From Lachnospiraceae bacterium (GTDB lineage Bacteria > Bacillota > Clostridia > Lachnospirales > Lachnospiraceae), in assembly GCA_003535955.1 (NCBI GenBank), contig DPZM01000274.1, forward strand, positions 4,746-10,563: a stretch of 5,818 nucleotides of DNA. Reading direction: 5' to 3'. The translations under genes were made by a program, and so were the position numbers. A model generated the notes under the pieces. That model saw only the letters and a list, made by a program, of their open reading frames with translations, did no database searches and had not been told where the DNA came from. Shown piece after piece: positions 1 to 5,818 of the stretch. The first letter of the stretch is position 1; the number at the start of each line of letters is the position of its first letter.

Positions 1-2803
1 CCCTGCCGTATTTTTCGGTATCCATTGTGGCTACTACGCTTCCTTCTTCTTCCTCTGAGCTTATCAGCCTTAAGTTTATCGAAGTCCACTCACCGTCTAT
101 GTTGACCGGTATTTCGAAATTTTGTTTCTTTGACAGGTTACCTGCAAGTCCTATCTGTTTATGGATAAGCTTAAGTTCTTTTACATCCAATTCACCGCCT
201 GCAAGATCGGCCGCATCTTCTATGACCTTAAGTGATTCCCTGACAAGCTCTTCATAGCTCTCTTCCACCTTATCCTGCGATGAAAAATCCTCTGTAAGCG
301 ATCCGGCTGCCTTTCTCAGTTTTCCGAAAGCTTCCTCGCCCTGTTTCCCGGCTTCATCCATCACCGACTTAAAGGCCCGGCCTCTTTTTGTCATAAGTTC
401 GCTTCCGGCAAGAAGATTGTTTACCGTTACCGGCTCGTCAAAGTCACGCAGCATCCTGATAACACTGTCATCAACCTTTCTGGCATCCTTTATTGCCTGT
501 GTATCTTCTTTATATCTTGCATCAAGATCGGCTTCTTTATCATAGCTGTCCCTGATCTCATTTGTGAACCGCTCAAGTGTTTTGTCAAGGTCAAGGCCTG
601 CTGACATCATTGAATCCGGACTTATCTTATCAAGCGCTTCTTCTGTCAGCGAATTCATGTAATTTACGATAAACCCGTTATCTATCTGGTCGGAAATGGA
701 AGTTCCCTTTCTGTTAAGGTCTGTAAGGGCTCCGAACTTATCATCTACCGAATAATCCATTCCGCTTGCCCGGTTTGACCTCGATGCCGTAAGAAGATTC
801 CTTAAGGTAAGCTCATTACCGCTTGATAATACATTTCCTATAAGCTTTCCATCTGACTTCTCTATCTGCCTAAGGAGCCTGTACACACCTATAAAGGCTG
901 CTTTCTCCCTGTCATTTATTCCATTCTTCTCTTCAAGCTTTCTAAGGAACCTGCTGTATCTTTCCGCTTTACTTCCCGTATATGCGTCCTTAAGCTGTTC
1001 ACCAAGCAGATGTATGTTTGTGTCCAGAGGGTTTTCCCCGTTCCTTATAAGTTCCATGGTCTTTGCCGGAGTCATGAGCTCTGCTACCCTCTCTACCGCA
1101 AGCTCCGCATCCCTTACCCTGTTTATGGTTTCGGGATTTATCTCTGTTCCCGAATACCCCAGGATCCTGACTGCCTTTCTGTTTGCTTCGTTTAATTCAA
1201 ATCCGTTATCTGTGAGTATATCATCAACATTTGCAAATGCCTTGCGTATGCTGTCACCCATATCAGCCCTCGGCGCGGTCATCAGGGTCTCATACGACCT
1301 TCCTGCCCTTTCAAAGGCTGCCTTAAGGACACTTCCCTGTTCACTCAGGTTCCTTGCCGTAAAGTCATCCGATGCAGGATCCGTTCTTCCCAGGATCTCT
1401 GCAGGTACGCTCCTTAATGTATCAAATACGCTGAGGGTTTCCTTATACAGGTCTATCCTGTTATCAAGGATCCCGTTAAGTCCTTCGCCTCCCCTTTCGC
1501 TGTCCGATAAAAGGAGGGGTTCATAAATTGCCCTTTCTGCCTCTTTAAGCTCGTTTACCAGTTTCTCAAGGGGCTCGGTATCAATAGCTATTCCCTGTTT
1601 TATAAGCTTAAGATTGGCTTCCGTTGTCATCATAAGCCTGGTTTCTTCAAGCTGCCTCTTTGCCGACAGGGCCTGCGGCGATATGGTTCCGGTAAGATTC
1701 TGTCCATCCTGCCTTACCGATTCTTCATAGAGATTCTTAATATTTAAATCCCTGCCGGATGAAATAACCTTATCTATGGCCTGATCCTGTACCGAATTTA
1801 CTTCATCCTGTATCCTTACCGCTTTTGCCGCATCGGATTCATGCTTGTCAACAGGACCGTTCACCGGCCTTCGTCCGTCAATTAATGCCACTGTCGAAAT
1901 ATCCATAACATCTTCCGTACTTAGCGGAAGTGCAAGGTTGTCAAGGCGGTTAAGCGTGACCATCGCCCTTTCCGTTATCGGGAGTCCCGACTTTATTATC
2001 CACTCGGCCTCTGCCATCGTTTCATCGCTTATCTCAAGGCCTGCACGTGTAATTATGCCTTCCACCTGACCCCGGATCTGCTCCATATCGAAGCTGTCTG
2101 CTTTTTTAGCATAATAGCCGTCGGTCGTATCCATGTAATAGCCCCTTGACTGGCGGCCATTGCCAAGGCCTGCGCTGAATTCGGCCTTATAGAGGTTTGA
2201 TATGGTGGGCTCGATTCCGTTAGCCACCATGTATTTTTTCATGTCCTCCGTAAGTGCGCTTATTTTGGCGGCCTGGCCTGCTGCCTCCGTTACTCCTCTG
2301 ACATTTTCTTCCGTTACCGGAAGGTCGTTTTTATTGAAGGCTTCCCTAAGCTGCCAGGCTGCAATATCCCCACCCGAGAGTACGTCGATCTGGTCATCCG
2401 TAAGGTCATCATTATAGCCTGCGATCACGGTACCGGACCTTGCGAGATTGGCCTTTATCTTATCAAGATTGGTCACATGGGTCTCTACATCCGAGTCTAC
2501 CGCAGATATCCCTTCTTCCTGTAACTTCTCGTAATCTTTTGCTGACATAGAATTAGACATTACTGCCATGTAGTCTCTCTGTAAGGCAATGTCCTTATGC
2601 CCTGCATCCTGCATTACTTCTTCGGCGCTTTTTAATTCGCCCATTCCGTAAGCAGCGTTATCCGTAACTGTGCCAGAAATGTCTAATGATATTCCTCCCA
2701 TCCCGGCTATCCTTGCCGTATTCTTCTGATAGGAGTTACCATATGCTTTTTTTTCCATGTCAACATTCTTATTGTGGTTTAAATGATTCGTATCGATCTT
2801 CAT
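1..2803 (-). CDS. DUF6240-like large helical protein, probable flagellar/FliK-related (C-terminus cut by the window edge)
   Basis: The frame is open from the ATG at 2801-2803 to the left edge, giving at least 934 codons with no stop. The start is supported by a GGTGG ribosome binding site nine bases upstream and by a sigma-D-like promoter. The N-terminus (MKIDTNHLNHNKN...) has no signal peptide or membrane segment. The body is acidic and mostly helical. A motif of the form hhxxG-hxh(T/N)-xxNL recurs around residues 153-167, 189-203, 249-262, 268-280, 345-358, 398-412, 529-541, 583-597, 657-671 and 784-798. Residues 390-415 (LMMTTEANLKLIKQG...) and 576-604 (LMTPAKTMELIRNG...) are the clearest pair of internal copies. 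Residues 896-934 (FEIPVNIDGEW... MDTEKYGR) look like the start of a FliK-type C-terminal domain (IPV-h-I-x-G, then a T-E-x-h-G-R strand). From memory, this combination matches Lachnospiraceae DUF6240 proteins. A role in hook-length control or flagellar assembly is inferred. The C-terminus is missing, so family assignment rests on the repeats and the partial domain. Confidence 0.75.
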   Translation of the reverse strand, partial: MKIDTNHLNHNKNVDMEKKAYGNSYQKNTARIAGMGGISLDISGTVTDNAAYGMGELKSAEEVMQDAGHKDIALQRDYMAVMSNSMSAKDYEKLQEEGISAVDSDVETHVTNLDKIKANLARSGTVIAGYNDDLTDDQIDVLSGGDIAAWQLREAFNKNDLPVTEENVRGVTEAAGQAAKISALTEDMKKYMVANGIEPTISNLYKAEFSAGLGNGRQSRGYYMDTTDGYYAKKADSFDMEQIRGQVEGIITRAGLEISDETMAEAEWIIKSGLPITERAMVTLNRLDNLALPLSTEDVMDISTVALIDGRRPVNGPVDKHESDAAKAVRIQDEVNSVQDQAIDKVISSGRDLNIKNLYEESVRQDGQNLTGTISPQALSAKRQLEETRLMMTTEANLKLIKQGIAIDTEPLEKLVNELKEAERAIYEPLLLSDSERGGEGLNGILDNRIDLYKETLSVFDTLRSVPAEILGRTDPASDDFTARNLSEQGSVLKAAFERAGRSYETLMTAPRADMGDSIRKAFANVDDILTDNGFELNEANRKAVRILGYSGTEINPETINRVRDAELAVERVAELMTPAKTMELIRNGENPLDTNIHLLGEQLKDAYTGSKAERYSRFLRKLEEKNGINDREKAAFIGVYRLLRQIEKSDGKLIGNVLSSGNELTLRNLLTASRSNRASGMDYSVDDKFGALTDLNRKGTSISDQIDNGFIVNYMNSLTEEALDKISPDSMMSAGLDLDKTLERFTNEIRDSYDKEADLDARYKEDTQAIKDARKVDDSVIRMLRDFDEPVTVNNLLAGSELMTKRGRAFKSVMDEAGKQGEEAFGKLRKAAGSLTEDFSSQDKVEESYEELVRESLKVIEDAADLAGGELDVKELKLIHKQIGLAGNLSKKQNFEIPVNIDGEWTSINLRLISSEEEEGSVVATMDTEKYGR

Positions 2804-2805
2804 AT

Positions 2806-2817
2806 AATATTTCCACC
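2806..2817 (-). promoter_or_regulatory. Ribosome binding site of the DUF6240-like gene
   Basis: On the minus strand GGGTGG lies nine bases before the ATG at 2801-2803. It is a partial match to the GGAGG consensus. It fixes this ATG as the start, since no other in-frame ATG nearby has a comparable site; the next one, codon 16, has none. Confidence 0.55.
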
Positions 2818-2852
2818 CGAATGTTTTCTAATTATGATCTTTACTGTAATTT

Positions 2853-2879
2853 ATATCGAACGAATACGGATAAATCTTA
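2853..2879 (-). promoter_or_regulatory. Candidate sigma-D/sigma-28 (flagellar) promoter
   Basis: The minus strand reads TAAGATTT (2879-2872), an 11-base spacer, then TTCGATAT (2860-2853). The known sigma-28 family pattern is TAAAGTTT-N11-GCCGATAA, with GCCGATAT in Bacillus sigma-D. The match is 6/8 in the upstream box, 6/8 to the Bacillus form of the downstream box, and the spacing is exact. Transcription would begin near 2846, giving a leader of about 43 bases. The site lies just beyond the glgB terminator, so it could drive the DUF6240-like gene independently. A sigma-A reading using TATAAA (2855-2850) has no good -35 box at normal spacing. Confidence 0.5.
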
Positions 2880-2887
2880 ACCCTTGA

Positions 2888-2929
2888 TAAAAACGGAAAA
2901 AGACACGGGGATGGTTTCACCCGTGTCTT
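2888..2929 (-). terminator. Intrinsic terminator of glgB
   Basis: On the minus strand a perfect 10-bp stem is formed by AAGACACGGG (2929-2920) and CCCGTGTCTT (2909-2900), around a 10-base loop. The descending arm is followed at once by a T-rich tail, TTTTCCGTTTT, running to about 2889. It starts 17 bases after the glgB stop codon. This is a textbook rho-independent terminator and separates glgB from the DUF6240-like gene. Confidence 0.9.
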
Positions 2930-2945
2930 CATTTAATTTATTACT

Positions 2946-4859
2946 TTAGTATAGGAATATCGCTGCTCCGTAAGGTGCCAGGGGATAAGCCAACGAATAC
3001 GGCTGTCCGTCCCATGGTATCTCTTCGGCCTGGTAGGCAGTCTCCCTTACCATTCCGTTACCGCCGAACCTTTCCTCGTTGCTGTCAAGAAGGAGCTTGT
3101 ATTTCTTCTTCTCGGGAACTCCCACACGATAGTCATCCCTTGATATAGGTGTAAAGTTCATTACAAAAACAAGCCTGTTCTTCTTATCGTTCTTACCCAG
3201 TCTTATAAAGCTGTAGATACTTTTGAAGGTATCGTTTGCATTGATCCACTGGAATCCGTTGAATCCCCTGTCAAGCTCATGCATTGCCGGATACTTGTTA
3301 TATATCTTTAGGAGCTCCCTTACATATGCCTGCATGCCCGCATGGAGAGGATCATCAAGGAGGGCCCAGTCAAGCTCTTTAGCCTCATTCCACTCACTGT
3401 CCTGCGCAAACTCCTGTCCCATGAAGAGGAGCTTCTTGCCGGCATGTCCCATCATAAAGGTATATCCTACACGAAGGTTGGCGAATTTATCAACATAGTA
3501 GCCGGGCATCTTATTAAGCATGGAGCACTTAAGATGAACCACCTCGTCATGTGAAAGCACAAGAATATAATTCTCCGCATCATTATAACTCATTGCGAAG
3601 GTCATCTTGTGGTGATTATCCTTCCTGAAAATGGGATCCAGCTTCATGTAATCACAGAAGTCATGCATCCAACCCATGTTCCATTTGAAGGTAAAGCCCA
3701 ATCCGTCGTCCTCGGGTTTAGCCGTGATCTTCGGCCATGCGGTTGACTCTTCCGCTATCATCATAACTCCGGGATACCTGCCCATAACAAGGGAATTAAG
3801 ATGTTTGAAAAACTCTATTGCCTCAAGGTTCTCATTGCCGCCGTATTCATTGGCAACCCACTGTCCGTCCTTCTTGCCGTAATCAAGGTAAAGCATGGAT
3901 GCAACCGCATCAACCCTCAGACCGTCAATATGGAATTCCTCTATCCAGAATATTGCATTCGCTATAAGAAAATTCTTTACTTCACTCTTGCCGTAATCAA
4001 ATATCTTGGTTCCCCAGTCGGGATGCTCTCCCTTTCGGGAATCCGCGTATTCATATACGGCACTTCCATCAAAATCAGCCAATCCGTGTGCATCTCTTGG
4101 GAAATGAGCCGGAACCCAGTCAAGTATAACTCCGATACCGTTCTTATGGAGCTTGTTGATCATATACATAAAATCTTCGGGTGTTCCGTATCTTGAAGTG
4201 GGAGCATAATATCCCGTTACCTGATAACCCCACGATCCGTCAAAAGGATGCTCTGCGATGCCGATAAGCTCAATATGTGTGTAGTGCATGTCAAGCAGGT
4301 AGTCAACTATACGGTCAGCAAACTGCCTGTATGTATAAAATCCTTCGTCCTCACGTCCCGGATGTCTCATCCATGATCCTATATGGCATTCGTATATGGC
4401 CATCGGGATTTCCTGTATATTGCTCTCATTTCTCTTCTTAAGCCATGTATTATCAGACCATTTAAACTTTGTAAGATCGGTAACTATTGATGCCGTACCG
4501 GGTCTTAACTCTGCAAAATTGGCGTAAGGATCAGCTTTATAGAGTTTCTCACCCTTAGCTGACTCTATAAGATATTTATACAGGACTCCGGTGGTAATTC
4601 CGGGAATAAACAATTCGAAAATACCGATATCACCTGTCTTCTCCATCCTGTAGGCATCTCCATTCCAGTCATTAAAGTCACCTATTACCGATACACTCTT
4701 TGCCTTCGGTGCCCACACCGCAAAATAAACGCCCTTTTCTCCGTCTTTTTCTGCAATATGCGCTCCCAGCTTCTTATAAATGTCGTAATGCGTTCCCGAG
4801 CCAAACAGATATCTGTCCATTTCCGTGATAAATGGTGAGAATTCCTGATTTGTGGCCAT
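2946..4859 (-). CDS. glgB: 1,4-alpha-glucan branching enzyme (GH13, glycogen branching)
   Basis: This cytoplasmic enzyme cuts alpha-1,4 glucan chains and rejoins the fragment by an alpha-1,6 bond, making the branches of glycogen. The protein has 637 residues, the short form lacking the extra N1 domain of the roughly 730-residue E. coli enzyme. A CBM48 domain covers about residues 25-125 (GVYFAVWAPKAKSVSVIGDF). The GH13 barrel follows: region I DWVPAH (247-252), region II GLRVDAVASM with nucleophile Asp317, region III MIAEES with acid/base Glu370, and region IV LSHDE with Asp438. The motif GYQVTGYYAPTSRYG (211-225) is typical of branching enzymes and separates it from other GH13 amylases. A C-terminal all-beta domain covers about 540-637. 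After region IV it reads HLKCSM, where many GlgB proteins read HGK. The start is fixed by AAGAGGAGG five bases upstream. No other glycogen gene is visible beside it. It may share a transcript with the AAA+-like gene upstream. Confidence 0.96.
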   Translation of the reverse strand: MATNQEFSPFITEMDRYLFGSGTHYDIYKKLGAHIAEKDGEKGVYFAVWAPKAKSVSVIGDFNDWNGDAYRMEKTGDIGIFELFIPGITTGVLYKYLIESAKGEKLYKADPYANFAELRPGTASIVTDLTKFKWSDNTWLKKRNESNIQEIPMAIYECHIGSWMRHPGREDEGFYTYRQFADRIVDYLLDMHYTHIELIGIAEHPFDGSWGYQVTGYYAPTSRYGTPEDFMYMINKLHKNGIGVILDWVPAHFPRDAHGLADFDGSAVYEYADSRKGEHPDWGTKIFDYGKSEVKNFLIANAIFWIEEFHIDGLRVDAVASMLYLDYGKKDGQWVANEYGGNENLEAIEFFKHLNSLVMGRYPGVMMIAEESTAWPKITAKPEDDGLGFTFKWNMGWMHDFCDYMKLDPIFRKDNHHKMTFAMSYNDAENYILVLSHDEVVHLKCSMLNKMPGYYVDKFANLRVGYTFMMGHAGKKLLFMGQEFAQDSEWNEAKELDWALLDDPLHAGMQAYVRELLKIYNKYPAMHELDRGFNGFQWINANDTFKSIYSFIRLGKNDKKNRLVFVMNFTPISRDDYRVGVPEKKKYKLLLDSNEERFGGNGMVRETAYQAEEIPWDGQPYSLAYPLAPYGAAIFLY

Positions 4860-4864
4860 AATAA

Positions 4865-4873
4865 CCTCCTCTT
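4865..4873 (-). promoter_or_regulatory. Strong ribosome binding site of glgB
   Basis: The minus strand reads AAGAGGAGG, with the AGGAGG core at 4870-4865, five bases before the ATG. It is a near-perfect Shine-Dalgarno sequence and settles the glgB start. Its 5' end overlaps the end of the downstream 24-bp repeat copy (4870-4893), so the repeat runs directly into the ribosome binding site. Confidence 0.9.
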
Positions 4874-4893
4874 CGATGGTACCCCTTATGATA
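4870..4893. repeat. 24-bp direct repeat, glgB-proximal copy
   Basis: The plus strand begins TCTTCGATGGTACC and ends CCTTATGATA. It is identical over 24 bases to 4966-4989, with 72 bases between the copies. This copy abuts the glgB ribosome binding site. It keeps CCTTATGAT (4884-4892), which can pair with ATCATAAGG at 4948-4956. It lacks the ACCATC partner that makes the other copy a compact hairpin. Confidence 0.9.
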
Positions 4894-4904
4894 CTGAATT
4901 CTGT

Positions 4905-4925
4905 AAGAATTACTCCGTAATTCTT
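4905..4925 (-). repeat. Perfect 9-bp inverted repeat with 3-base loop in the glgB leader
   Basis: The plus strand reads AAGAATTAC (4905-4913), TCC, GTAATTCTT (4917-4925). The arms are perfectly complementary, so the glgB leader RNA would form a tight stem-loop with a GGA loop. No T-run follows on either strand, so it is not an intrinsic terminator. It sits inside the interval bounded by the two direct repeats. Confidence 0.8.
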
Positions 4926-4947
4926 CTGATACGCTCGCCGCTATGGC

Positions 4948-4988
4948 ATCATAAGGAATCCACCATCTTCGATGGTACCCCTTATGAT
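4948..4988 (-). repeat. Two-tier hairpin containing the distal 24-bp repeat copy
   Basis: The outer arms ATCATAAGG (4948-4956) and CCTTATGAT (4980-4988) are perfectly complementary. Inside them ACCATC (4962-4967), a TTC loop and GATGGT (4971-4976) form a second 6-bp stem. The structure begins two bases after the stop codon of the AAA+-like gene. Neither side carries a T-tract, which argues against an ordinary terminator. The arm 4948-4956 could pair equally well with 4884-4892, giving a mutually exclusive fold. Confidence 0.8.
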
Positions 4989-4989
4989 A
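4966..4989. repeat. 24-bp direct repeat, copy next to the AAA+-like gene
   Basis: It is identical to 4870-4893. It ends one base short of the stop codon (4990-4992) of the upstream gene. Most of it is used as the 5' arm (in minus-strand RNA) of the 4948-4988 hairpin. Confidence 0.9.
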
Positions 4990-5818
4990 TTAAATAAAGT
5001 CCTTCTCCCTCAGGATGATATAATCATCGTCATCATACCGCTTAGCCAGTAATACATCCATGAAATGGGACATATTCTTTTTGTCAACATGCTTAATTGC
5101 ATTATCCACTATTTCCCGAACTTCTTCAAGTGTTACCGTATGTTCAAGCGTCTGCATATCCCCGATCCGTCGATACATTGCCAGAACACCCATATCATCG
5201 ATAACATATTCCTGCTCTTTGGCATATCCCTTACCGTAAGCTACAAGATCATCGGTGGTATATTCCTGGAGCTCGATTCTTGCATTAAATACCCTGTCCA
5301 TGATGGCTTTTGAAGACTCAAACAATGCCTCCATGCCTTCCTTGTCACCTTCCATAACAACAAGGACCTGCTCGGTTTCAAGCTCTAAGGCTTCCGCTAC
5401 GATCCTGGCCGATGACGGAGTAAGGTCATGGGCGTTCTCTATTATGAGGGCACCCTTCTTAAGTTTTTTGACCGTAAGGGGAATATCCTTCTTATTCAGA
5501 GCTTCACCCGATATCTTGGCTACCTTACCCTTAAATCCGTTTTCAAGCTGCTGCATCACCCTGACTATATCAACCGCAATATTCCTTCTTCCCGAATTCT
5601 CGGTACCCACAACCACAACATTGCCGTGAGCAGGCTCCATAGAGATATTATCTATGGCATTGACTATCTCGGCCTTCAGCCATTCAATCCCTTCAAACCT
5701 GCCGAATACAAGCTTCTCTTCCTTGTCAAAGTCCCTCTTGCTCGAAGGTGCCTTTTCAATCTTCATGTATTTGGGGTGTTTCTTTTTTACCGGCTTTTTC
5801 TCTTCTTCCTCTTCCTCT
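4990..5818 (-). CDS. AAA+-like protein with degenerate nucleotide-binding motifs (N-terminus cut by the window edge)
   Basis: The 3' end of a gene, with 275 codons visible and stop TAA at 4990-4992. The first in-frame ATG (5764-5766) is preceded by 17 more open codons, EEEEEEKKPVKKKHPKY, and has no Shine-Dalgarno sequence, so the true start is almost certainly outside the window. Counting from that Met, a central domain (about 20-170) has the order of an AAA+ module resembling the CbxX/SpoVK group. NVVVVGTENSGRR (49-61) sits where Walker A belongs but has no Lys. ALIIENAHDL (106-115) sits where Walker B belongs but has Glu-Asn for Asp-Glu. VLVVMEGDKEGM (134-145) matches the sensor-1 strand, and MDRVFNARIEL (156-166) the Arg-finger strand. 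A helical lid follows, then an acidic tail (DDDD, 245-248). It probably binds or scaffolds rather than hydrolyses ATP. From memory, Lachnospiraceae carry similar uncharacterised proteins. The Glu/Lys stretch looks like a linker from a larger N-terminal region. The function is unknown. Confidence 0.8.
   Translation of the reverse strand, partial: EEEEEEKKPVKKKHPKYMKIEKAPSSKRDFDKEEKLVFGRFEGIEWLKAEIVNAIDNISMEPAHGNVVVVGTENSGRRNIAVDIVRVMQQLENGFKGKVAKISGEALNKKDIPLTVKKLKKGALIIENAHDLTPSSARIVAEALELETEQVLVVMEGDKEGMEALFESSKAIMDRVFNARIELQEYTTDDLVAYGKGYAKEQEYVIDDMGVLAMYRRIGDMQTLEHTVTLEEVREIVDNAIKHVDKKNMSHFMDVLLAKRYDDDDYIILREKDFI

Noticed and set aside
1014..1526. 170-codon open frame on the plus strand
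   Set aside because: It is antisense to the DUF6240-like gene, has a Ser/Leu-rich low-information translation, no ribosome binding site and no recognisable family. It is a shadow of the coding strand.
3801..4196. 131-codon open frame on the plus strand
   Set aside because: It lies wholly antisense to the conserved glgB catalytic core, and its translation has no family features.
4948..4988. Terminator of the AAA+-like gene
   Set aside because: The hairpin is strong, but no T-rich tract follows it on the minus strand, so it does not meet the rho-independent pattern.
4870..4989. CRISPR array
   Set aside because: There are only two repeat copies, the spacing of 72 bases is too long, the interval is itself palindromic, and no cas gene is near.
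4946..4990. Sigma-A promoter for glgB using TATGAT inside the hairpin (4982-4951 region, minus strand)
   Set aside because: TATGAT is a fair -10 box, but no -35 box like TTGACA is found 16-18 bases upstream, and the hexamer is part of the palindrome.
5255..5629. 124-codon open frame on the plus strand
   Set aside because: It is antisense to the AAA+-like gene, Ser/Thr-rich, and has no ribosome binding site.
5764..5766. ATG as the start of the AAA+-like protein
   Set aside because: The frame continues open upstream to the window edge with a purposeful Glu/Lys-rich stretch, and no Shine-Dalgarno sequence precedes this ATG.

Overview
All three genes in this window lie on the minus strand, so it reads right to left. 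Codon use (many ATA, AGG and GGA codons), the gene families and the medium-low GC content suggest a Gram-positive, probably motile member of the Lachnospiraceae (Butyrivibrio/Roseburia-like). This is an inference from recognisable protein families, not from a marker gene.

Right edge (4990-5818): the 3' part of a gene for a protein with an AAA+-like domain whose Walker A and Walker B motifs are both degenerate. The reading frame stays open to the edge through a Glu/Lys-rich stretch, so the true start lies outside the window. A 130-base spacer (4860-4989) follows. It holds two perfect 24-bp direct repeats and several strong inverted repeats, and it ends in the glgB ribosome binding site. Next is glgB (2946-4859), a complete glycogen branching enzyme with all four GH13 regions and a CBM48 domain. 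It is followed by a clear intrinsic terminator.

Left half (1-2803): one very long open frame on the minus strand, at least 934 codons, running off the left edge. It begins just beyond the glgB terminator with its own ribosome binding site and a sequence resembling a sigma-D/sigma-28 flagellar promoter. The protein is acidic and helical, and a short Gly-hinged helix motif recurs many times in it. The visible C-terminal part looks like the start of a FliK-like domain. It matches my recollection of Lachnospiraceae proteins annotated DUF6240, which I associate with flagellar function.

The glgB terminator separates carbohydrate storage from the probable flagellar gene, so these look like independent transcription units. 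glgB may be co-transcribed with the upstream AAA+-like gene, because no intrinsic terminator and no convincing promoter is visible between them. No tRNA, rRNA, CRISPR array or insertion sequence was seen. The most unusual structure is the repeat-rich glgB leader.
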